From NCBI GenBank assembly GCA_014379165.1, contig JACMMG010000029.1:1-8189 (forward strand): a stretch of DNA of 8,189 nt. Reading direction: 5' to 3'. How positions within the stretch are numbered: the stretch's first letter is position 1; each line of letters starts with the position of its first letter. Of the stretch, positions 1 to 4,607 are shown in pieces. Both the position numbers and the translations under genes were made by a program. The notes under the pieces were generated by a model. That model was not told the DNA's origin, did no database searches, and was given only the letters and a program-made list of their open reading frames with translations. Source of the DNA: Candidatus Parcubacteria bacterium (GTDB lineage: Bacteria > Patescibacteriota > Minisyncoccia > Phycocordibacterales > SBAW01).

Positions 1-22
1 TATTATTTTGTTCGGCCAGATT

Positions 23-409
23 TTAATACCCTGTCTTATTGTTGCATTGCTCCCCACATGCACGCTGTCGCCGATAAAAACATTTTCGGAAATGTTCGCG
101 CTGTTTCTTGTTTTTGATCACTCTTTCGATAACGCGGAAGTCGCCCTTGAGGAGCTTTTCATGAATGCGTCGTGATGTGGAAACGCTTACTCCAAACTTT
201 TTAAGTATCTGATAATAGGATTGTCCTTGCTTGAGCATGAGTATAATTGCGAGCCGCTTTGCAAACATGACTTGCTCCGTATCGGTCAGAAATTCTTTCA
301 AAAATAAACGTCCGGAGCGGCCTTTCAAAAAAACCAGTAGCTCGATGAGTTGTTCGGAAAATTCAGGCGCAACACCCTCCCTCCTCTGTTGTTTTGTAAT
401 ATGAGGCAT
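23..409 (-). CDS. TrpR/YerC-family helix-turn-helix transcriptional regulator
   Basis: This 128-residue protein resembles the Trp repressor superfamily, nearest the YerC/YecD-like branch. The family core is visible: LTDTEQVMFAKRLAIILML at about residues 41-59, then QGQSYYQILKKFGVS and STSRRIHEKL (about 61-87), which form the DNA-binding helix-turn-helix. The N-terminal half (about 17-40) is helical, as in the dimerisation region of the family. The C-terminal tail after residue 95 is very basic and Cys-containing, and is not part of the usual core. The ATG at 409 is chosen because a promoter ends just upstream and no SD precedes it. A perfect palindrome covers that promoter, which suggests the protein represses its own gene. 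No trp biosynthesis gene is present, so tryptophan should not be assumed as ligand. Family assignment is fairly secure; target and ligand are unknown. Confidence 0.82.
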   Translation of the reverse strand: MPHITKQQRREGVAPEFSEQLIELLVFLKGRSGRLFLKEFLTDTEQVMFAKRLAIILMLKQGQSYYQILKKFGVSVSTSRRIHEKLLKGDFRVIERVIKNKKQREHFRKCFYRRQRACGEQCNNKTGY

Positions 410-416
410 TGCACAG

Positions 417-445
417 AATATAGCGATATATCGCTATATTGGCAA
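417..445 (-). promoter_or_regulatory. Promoter with embedded 24-bp palindromic operator for the TrpR-like gene
   Basis: Read on the minus strand, TTGCCA (440-445) is a good -35 and TATATT (417-422) a good -10, separated by exactly 17 bp. Positions 417-440 form a perfect 24-bp palindrome with half-site AATATAGCGATA, so it covers the whole spacer and the -10 box. Transcription would start about 7 bp downstream, at or next to the ATG (407-409), giving a leaderless or nearly leaderless mRNA. A symmetric site overlapping the core promoter of a gene for a dimeric HTH protein is the standard layout for autorepression. Binding by the adjacent gene product is inferred. Confidence 0.75.
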
Positions 446-492
446 GGGTGAGAAGGTGTGGGAGATGTGATAGGGTAGTATGCATAAACACT

Positions 493-577
493 GGAGGCGT
501 CGCATAGTGGTCTAGTGCGCGCGCTTGGAAAGCGCGTAACCCGTAAGGGTTCGAGAGTTCGAATCTCTCCGCCTCCG
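493..577 (+). tRNA. tRNA-Ser (anticodon GGA)
   Basis: A complete class II tRNA can be folded by eye. The acceptor stem is GGAGGCG (493-499) with CGCCTCC (570-576), and the discriminator is G577. The D-stem is 502-504/516-518. The anticodon stem is CGCGC (520-524) with GCGCG (532-536), around loop TTGGAAA with anticodon GGA at 527-529, reading UCC and UCU. A long variable arm (539-550, stem ACCC/GGGT with loop GTAA) fits serine identity. The T-arm is GAGAG (553-557), TTCGAAT, CTCTC (565-569). The next bases are CTT, so CCA is not encoded and must be added by a nucleotidyltransferase. The promoter is unclear: TAGTAT (476-481) is a possible -10, but I see no convincing -35. Confidence 0.96.
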
Positions 578-578
578 C
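564..578 (+). repeat. Direct repeat copy 1: 3' end of tRNA-Ser
   Basis: TCTCTCCGCCTCCGC covers the last T-loop base, the 3' strand of the T-stem, the 3' strand of the acceptor stem and the discriminator. An identical 15-mer occurs at 729-743. A tRNA 3' end repeated downstream in the same orientation is the pattern left by tRNA-targeted integration. Confidence 0.8.
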
Positions 579-585
579 TTCGGCG

Positions 586-614
586 AAAATGACTACCAAT
601 CGGTAGTCATTTTT
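586..614 (+). terminator. Intrinsic terminator of tRNA-Ser
   Basis: A 12-bp perfect stem, AAAATGACTACC (586-597) with GGTAGTCATTTT (602-613), has a 4-nt AATC loop and ends in a run of five T (610-614). A tiny CGC-TTCG-GCG hairpin (576-585) sits between the tRNA and the terminator. The A-rich 5' arm makes the hairpin partly bidirectional. Confidence 0.85.
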
Positions 615-620
615 GATGAC

Positions 621-641
621 GGAGGGAGAGTGAGATTCGAA
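621..641 (-). repeat. Imperfect inverted copy of the tRNA-Ser 3' end
   Basis: Compared with the reverse complement of the tRNA-Ser T-arm and acceptor (558-576), this stretch keeps GGAGG, GAGAG and AGATTCGAA in order. It has lost the CG after GGAGG and gained TG after GAGAG. It forms the left arm of the element that ends at 745. Confidence 0.6.
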
Positions 642-728
642 CGGGGAAGGGGTCGGGAAACGGGAGTTTCCCGTGGCGGAACAAACAAACCGAGGGGTTT
701 GTTAGAGCCGGAGGCTCAGGAGTGAGAT

Positions 729-743
729 TCTCTCCGCCTCCGC
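729..743 (+). repeat. Direct repeat copy 2 of the tRNA-Ser 3' end
   Basis: This 15-nt stretch is identical to 564-578 inside the tRNA gene. Only the 3' strands of the T-stem and acceptor are copied; the rest of the tRNA is absent, so it is not a second tRNA gene. It also pairs with 621-630 to close the multi-hairpin element. Confidence 0.75.
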
Positions 744-774
744 CGAGGTTTTCTAAGGGTCTATGTGGTGGGTA

Positions 775-780
775 TATAAT
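775..780 (+). promoter_or_regulatory. Candidate -10 box upstream of the DUF1761 gene
   Basis: TATAAT is a perfect -10 consensus 38 bp before the ATG at 819. I see no good -35; TTTTCT at 749-754 is the nearest candidate and lies 20 bp away. A second AT-rich box (TAATAAT, 804-810) lies 8 bp before the ATG and would give a leaderless transcript. Which one is used cannot be settled from sequence alone. Confidence 0.4.
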
Positions 781-818
781 TAAGGTAGGTACTTTTATTA
801 TTTTAATAATTCTTATTT

Positions 819-1244
819 ATGGAAGTTCCAATAAATTATCTTGCGGTCCTAGCATGCGGAGTTGTTGCAATGGTCATAGGGTATGTGTGGTTTGGGGCGC
901 TATTTGGAAAAATGTGGCAGGCCCAGATCGGTTGGACCGAGGAAGTAAAGAAAGGAATGAAGCCCGGCAATATGGGACTTCAGTACGGTATTCAGTTCGC
1001 CTTCGCTTTAGTGATGGCGTATGTGCTTGCTCATTCGCTGGTGTTTGCCGCGACATATTTGCAGATAAGCGGTATAAACGCGGGGCTTCAGGCAGGGTTC
1101 TGGAGCTGGCTTGGGTTCGTTGCACCCGCAACAGTAGGAGCGGTCTTATGGGAACGCAGGCCGTGGAGTTTTTGGCTTCTTAACAGTGGTTATTACCTGC
1201 TCGTGTTGTGCGTGATGGGAGTTATACTTGCGTTGTGGCAGTAA
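819..1244 (+). CDS. DUF1761 family integral membrane protein
   Basis: This 141-residue, very hydrophobic protein has about four membrane segments (roughly residues 6-29, 56-80, 88-108 and 117-139). It matches the DUF1761 pattern: an N-terminal segment rich in Gly/Ala and ending in GYVWFGALFGKMWQ, a polar stretch with GWTEEVKKGM, and late motifs FWSWLGFVAP and WERRPWSFWLLNSGYYLL. The molecular function of the family is not established. The ATG at 819 is the only reasonable start; no SD precedes it, and the bases before it are almost entirely A and T. The gene overlaps the next one (DUF192) by about 10 bp in a different frame, so the two are probably co-transcribed and translationally coupled. 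Family assignment is good; role unknown. Confidence 0.82.
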   Translation: MEVPINYLAVLACGVVAMVIGYVWFGALFGKMWQAQIGWTEEVKKGMKPGNMGLQYGIQFAFALVMAYVLAHSLVFAATYLQISGINAGLQAGFWSWLGFVAPATVGAVLWERRPWSFWLLNSGYYLLVLCVMGVILALWQ

Positions 1245-1699
1245 AAATATATATCGCACTTATTGCTGTAGCGCTCGTGCTTGCAACGGTCTTTTATATT
1301 ACTGAACCTCACGACACACCAACTATAATGACGCAGTTGGCTAAAACGAGCGTTACTGTTGGATCTACCACGATCGAAGCGGAAGTAGCTTCGACTCCTG
1401 CCTCGCGCGGTAAGGGGCTTTCCGATAGAGCCTCTTTGCTTCCGGGCAACGGCATGCTCTTCGTGTTTGAAGAGGAAGGAAGTTGGGGTATATGGATGAA
1501 AGACATGCAATTTCCCATCGATATTATTTGGGCAGGCAGCAACGGGTCGATCATTACAATTGAAAAAAATATAACACCTTCAACGTACCCAACGGCCTTT
1601 TATCCTGAAACTCCCCGGGCAAAATACGTGCTTGAAGTCCCAGCGGGGTTTGCAGACGAACATACTCTTGCCGAAGGGGACATAATTGTGGTACAATAA
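1235..1699 (+). CDS. DUF192 family protein with N-terminal membrane anchor
   Basis: From GTG 1235 the protein has 154 residues: a short basic start, a hydrophobic segment (about 5-22) acting as signal-anchor or signal peptide, a linker, then a DUF192 (COG1430) domain at about 38-153. Family hallmarks are TPASRGKGLSDR (54-65), GMLFVF (73-78), IWMKDMQFPIDIIW (86-99) and YVLEVPAGFA (131-140). The domain would lie outside the cytoplasmic membrane. Its biochemical role is not established. GTG 1208 would extend the protein by nine residues but seems less natural, because the hydrophobic segment would no longer be near the N-terminus; GGGAG at 1217-1221 is a weak SD for 1235. The gene overlaps the DUF1761 gene, and its last codons contain the likely rnpB promoter. 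Confidence 0.85.
   Translation: MAVKIYIALIAVALVLATVFYITEPHDTPTIMTQLAKTSVTVGSTTIEAEVASTPASRGKGLSDRASLLPGNGMLFVFEEEGSWGIWMKDMQFPIDIIWAGSNGSIITIEKNITPSTYPTAFYPETPRAKYVLEVPAGFADEHTLAEGDIIVVQ
1668..1697 (+). promoter_or_regulatory. Likely rnpB promoter inside the DUF192 gene
   Basis: TTGCCG (1668-1673) and TACAAT (1692-1697) are separated by 18 bp. They predict a start at about 1703-1705, which is where the P1 helix of RNase P RNA begins. The -10 overlaps the DUF192 stop codon (1697-1699). The placement supports an independent promoter, although read-through from the upstream genes is also possible. Confidence 0.6.
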
Positions 1700-1701
1700 T
1701 A

Positions 1702-2100
1702 TTTAGCGCGTTGAACTGCAGCCCCACACTAACTTTGGCATTGTGTTTTGTTGCAATATAAAATCTTGTGGCAGAATTACGAAAACACGATGCAACGATG
1801 CCAAAGTTAGTGTGGGGAGGAAAGTCCGAACACGTATGGCGTAAAAGCTATTGGGGTAGTAGGTAACACCTGCCGTGTGCTTCTAGCGAGCACAAGAGGT
1901 GCGAACAGAGACGAGTCTCGTTTTTAACGAGGGTGAAACGGCAAAATCCTTATCCTTTAGTGCAAGGCCGTGTCTCGTTCCTGGGACGAGAAGTGCCGCA
2001 AGATCCTTCGGGCGACCGGGGGACCAGATAAATTGCAGTTCATGTCTAGCCAGTTATGGTTGGGCAGGACAGAATTCGGCTTATAGACGCGCGCGCTAGA
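1702..2100 (+). ncRNA. rnpB: RNase P RNA component, bacterial type
   Basis: The catalytic RNA of RNase P, which removes 5' leaders from tRNA precursors. The universal core is visible: GAGGAAAGTCC (1817-1827, 5' strand of P4), GGTAACACC (1862-1870), the ACAGAGA element (about 1905-1911), GGTGAAACGGC (1932-1942), AGATAAATTG (2026-2035) and ACAGAATTCGGCTTAT (2069-2084, 3' strand of P4). P1 pairs 1702-1711 with 2091-2100, including two G-U pairs. P2 pairs TGAACTGCA (1712-1720) with TGCAGTTCA (2034-2042). P3 is unusual: 20 perfect base pairs (1722-1741 with 1798-1817) around a large, partly paired apical region. I see no GGTAA-like tRNA-CCA-binding loop near P15. Total length, about 399 nt, is normal. 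The ends are inferred from P1. Confidence 0.95.
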
Positions 2101-2103
2101 GAT

Positions 2104-2145
2104 GCAAATCCCGCCCCTTATAGGGCGGGATTTGCGCGTCTATTT
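2104..2145 (+). terminator. Terminator-like hairpin after rnpB
   Basis: A perfect 13-bp GC-rich stem (2104-2116 with 2123-2135) has a 6-nt loop, followed by GCGTCTATTT. The T-tract is weak, so termination may be inefficient, or the hairpin may mainly protect or help process the 3' end. In addition, 2134-2143 is exactly complementary to 2083-2092 at the end of rnpB. Confidence 0.65.
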
Positions 2146-2216
2146 CCTTAATCCACACCCCACTCACAAACGTTGTATAGGGGGAGTATACTTGTAGCAG
2201 GTCTCTTTATAAAAAA

Positions 2217-2222
2217 AGGAGG
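2217..2222 (+). promoter_or_regulatory. Strong Shine-Dalgarno sequence not in register with the downstream gene
   Basis: AGGAGG is the only full-consensus SD next to a gene start in this window. It sits 5 nt before GTG 2228, which opens a different reading frame from the 783-codon gene starting at ATG 2253. That ATG is 30 nt beyond the SD and has none of its own. The main frame has a TAG stop at 2226-2228 and no ATG, GTG or TTG between that stop and 2253. Confidence 0.55.
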
Positions 2223-2252
2223 GCATAGTGTCCCTTCGTAAGCATTATTGTT

Positions 2253-4604
2253 ATGCAATTAAAACCTCTATCGTGGTCTCGTGGGCTGTTTCTAGCAAGT
2301 ATTGTTCTGGTTCTGGTGCTATTCATTCCGACCGCGTGGTTTCCTTTTCAGTTAGGAAAGCTCGCGCTATTCACGTTGCTAGTAGCCGGTACCTTAATTC
2401 TCTTTACCCTCGGCGGAGGAGGAAGGGAATTGATGCGCGCACATGGTCTTCGTGCGGCGCTCTTGGTGTTGCTTTTACCGCTCGTATACTTTGTTTCATC
2501 GTTTTTCTCTATTGATCCCGCGATTGCGTTTATGGGCAGCGGTGTGGATGCGGATACGATTGCGTTCACTGCGATAGCGTCTCTTGCCTTTATCCTTTCC
2601 TTTGTATTGTTCAGAACATTGCGAACCCATACGTTGCTCACCAAAGTCGTATTTTGGACGCTTGCCGGGGTAACAGCATTTCAGCTTCTTGTTATTCTTT
2701 TTGGAACCAGCCTGGTGCCACTAAGTGTCTTTAGCGATCGATCAGTCAATCTTATCGGCAAGTGGAATGATCTCGGACTTGGGATTGGGCTTCTCTTGAT
2801 GTTTGTTATTGCGCATCTTGAGCTCTCTCCAATGACCCTGGTGCGGCGAAGTATCTACGGGGGCGTTGCCGCTGTCCTTGTTCTGCTCTTGGCTATTATC
2901 AACTTCGGAGTAGCGTGGGGCTTTCTGTTGGGCTTCTCTATAGCACTGGCGTTAGTAGTATTCTTCCTCGAACGCGAAGGACGGGGTGCATCTTCGCATA
3001 ACTCTTTCCTCGCACTGTTTCCCCGCGCCACTCCTTGGTTTGCTATCGCTACGGGCGTCGTGTCGGTGGTGTTTATCTTCTTTGGTTCCGGAATAAACGC
3101 GAGTATCACAAGCGTTCTCCCAGTGACTTCTCTTGAAGTGCGTCCTTCATACACCTCAACCTTGGACGTGATGAATGCCTCACAGGAAGGTTCGCTCGGC
3201 CGTGTTGCGCTTGGTACTGGCCCGAATACCTTCTCGGAAAACTGGATCATGCACAAGCCCGCAGAAGTAAATCAATCTCTATTTTGGAATCTTGATTTTG
3301 CGGTGGGCTTTTCAACGCTTTTGACGGCCCTTGGAACGGTAGGCATCTTGGGCTTACTCGCCTGGCTCATTCCGCTCTTTCTTGTATTGGCAAGCCTCGT
3401 GCGGGCTATTCGGCTTGGCGTCTTAAGCCGCGAAGAAAGAACCGCGGCAATTTTAGGGAGTATTGGGAGCGTGTTCCTGATGTCGTCCATCATATTCTAT
3501 GTTCCGAGCCAGAGTCTCATTATTCTTACATTCGTATTGTGTGGCGCAACCTTCGGCTTTCTGTGGCGGCAAGGCCGCTCCAATGCACATGAAGAGGGGG
3601 GATCTTCTTCGCGTGCTCATGCACTTGGCGGGATGGGATTGGCGGTTGCTCTTCTTGTTGCATCGTTCTTCCTTGCAGGTGTCACCGACCGACGATTCAT
3701 TGCGGAAGCATTTGTAGGCAAAGGATCTGTTGCGCTGAATGAAGGAAATGTAGAAAGTGGCCTGAGTTATGCGCAGCGAGCATATGCTACGGAAAAAATT
3801 CCTGACGCGCTCTTGCTTGTGATGAATGCGTCTACCCTGAGACTTCAGCAATTGGCACAAGACACAACAACTCCTGCAGAACAGATACAAGCTCAATTTA
3901 CGAGTACGGTTGAAGGAGCGGTAGCGGCCGGACAAGAAGCAATAGCACTTTCTCCAAATGATTATCGCCCCTATGTCGCACTTGGGCGCGTGTATGACCT
4001 TCTTACGCAGCTTAAGGTAACAGGTGCATATGATGAAGCGAAAAAAAGGTATGACGAGGCTATTGTACGTAATCCAAATAATCCGCAGTTGCCTCTTGCG
4101 CTTGCACGTCTTGAAGCAGTTGCCGGCAATAGAGAGGCGTCAGGTCAGCAGCTGGTAAAAGCGCTTACGCTTAAATCAAACTACACCGACGCGATTCTCT
4201 TTGACGTGCAGCTACGCGTTGCAGACAACGACATTCCAAATGCGATTCGTTCTGCCACGGCGGCAGTGCAGACTGCCCCAGGTGTAGCGTCAATATGGTT
4301 TGAGCTTGGCCTTCTTTATTACGCAGCTGGAGATACGGTAAACGCAATTCCACCACTTGAGCAAGCCATTATCCTGGTACCCGATTATGCCAACGCAAAA
4401 TACTTCCTTGGTCTCTCATATTACGCTCAGAAGAAATCGAACGAAGCGCTCTCACTATTCCAGAACTTAGTACAGACAAATCCAGACAATCAGGAAGTTA
4501 AGCTTATACTTACCAACATGGCGGCAGGCAGAGATCCATTCGCGAGCTCTACGCCACCCGTTATTCCTCCTGAAGACAGACCTACCGCTCCTATCTCTCA
4601 ATAA
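2253..4604 (+). CDS. Polytopic Wzy/O-antigen-ligase-like membrane protein with C-terminal TPR domain
   Basis: This 783-residue protein has about 10-12 hydrophobic segments over residues 10-480. A larger polar loop at about 281-345 contains a WaaL/Wzy-type signature: RPSYTSTLDVM, then GRVALGTGPNTFSENW (316-331), HKP and NQSLFWNLDF. After the last membrane segment (about 457-476), residues 485-755 form an array of TPR-like helical hairpins. The clearest repeats are ASIWFELGLLYYAAGDTVNAI (679-699) and NAKYFLGLSYYAQKKSNEAL (714-733). A short Pro-rich tail follows. The family polymerises or ligates lipid-linked glycans at the outer face of the membrane; TPRs usually bind partner proteins. The enzymatic role here is inferred from topology and the loop motif only. 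The gene sits three bases upstream of murJ, which supports an envelope role. The start lacks an SD in register. Confidence 0.78.
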   Translation: MQLKPLSWSRGLFLASIVLVLVLFIPTAWFPFQLGKLALFTLLVAGTLILFTLGGGGRELMRAHGLRAALLVLLLPLVYFVSSFFSIDPAIAFMGSGVDADTIAFTAIASLAFILSFVLFRTLRTHTLLTKVVFWTLAGVTAFQLLVILFGTSLVPLSVFSDRSVNLIGKWNDLGLGIGLLLMFVIAHLELSPMTLVRRSIYGGVAAVLVLLLAIINFGVAWGFLLGFSIALALVVFFLEREGRGASSHNSFLALFPRATPWFAIATGVVSVVFIFFGSGINASITSVLPVTSLEVRPSYTSTLDVMNASQEGSLGRVALGTGPNTFSENWIMHKPAEVNQSLFWNLDFAVGFSTLLTALGTVGILGLLAWLIPLFLVLASLVRAIRLGVLSREERTAAILGSIGSVFLMSSIIFYVPSQSLIILTFVLCGATFGFLWRQGRSNAHEEGGSSSRAHALGGMGLAVALLVASFFLAGVTDRRFIAEAFVGKGSVALNEGNVESGLSYAQRAYATEKIPDALLLVMNASTLRLQQLAQDTTTPAEQIQAQFTSTVEGAVAAGQEAIALSPNDYRPYVALGRVYDLLTQLKVTGAYDEAKKRYDEAIVRNPNNPQLPLALARLEAVAGNREASGQQLVKALTLKSNYTDAILFDVQLRVADNDIPNAIRSATAAVQTAPGVASIWFELGLLYYAAGDTVNAIPPLEQAIILVPDYANAKYFLGLSYYAQKKSNEALSLFQNLVQTNPDNQEVKLILTNMAAGRDPFASSTPPVIPPEDRPTAPISQ

Positions 4605-4607
4605 CAA

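Larger units (their letters stand above)
617..745 (+). other. Structured multi-hairpin element of unknown function, flanked by tRNA-Ser-derived ends
   Basis: No gene is recognisable here, but the sequence is strongly structured. A closing stem pairs GGAGG (621-625) with CCTCC (737-741) and GAGAG (626-630) with CTCTC (730-734), leaving CG bulged. Inside are three perfect hairpins in a row: CGGGAAAC/GTTTCCCG (654-661/666-673, loop GGGA), AACAAACC/GGTTTGTT (684-691/696-703, loop GAGG) and GAGCC/GGCTC (705-709/713-717, loop GGA). The left end is an imperfect inverted copy of the tRNA-Ser T-arm and acceptor (621-641), and the right end is a direct copy (729-743). GAGTGAGATTC also occurs twice (628-638 and 720-730). 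The strand is uncertain because hairpins form on both. It could be a dispersed REP-like or MITE-like element, a small RNA, or an attachment-site remnant. Confidence 0.6.

Noticed and set aside
440..492. TTGGCA at 439-444 as -35 of the tRNA-Ser promoter
   Set aside because: No acceptable -10 lies 16-19 bp downstream; TAGTAT at 476-481 is 31 bp away.
617..745. A second tRNA gene or tRNA pseudogene on the minus strand, suggested by TTCGAATCTC next to CCTCC
   Set aside because: The five bases before TTCGAAT (CCCCG) do not pair with the five after it (CTCAC), and no D-arm or anticodon arm can be formed. Only the 3' tRNA strands are copied.
722..1183. 153-codon open frame overlapping the DUF1761 gene
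   Set aside because: It begins inside the hairpin element, shows no family features, and is a shadow of the DUF1761 gene in another frame.
1722..1817. Inverted repeat of an insertion sequence
   Set aside because: The arms lie between P2 and P4 of RNase P RNA, exactly where the P3 helix belongs, and no transposase frame is present.
1899..2099. 66-codon open frame
   Set aside because: It lies within the RNase P RNA, whose conserved core elements explain the sequence.
2228..2515. 95-codon gene with strong SD and GTG start
   Set aside because: The SD is genuine, but the translation has no recognisable features and lies almost wholly over the large membrane protein gene. It is kept as an SD/leader observation, not as a protein gene.
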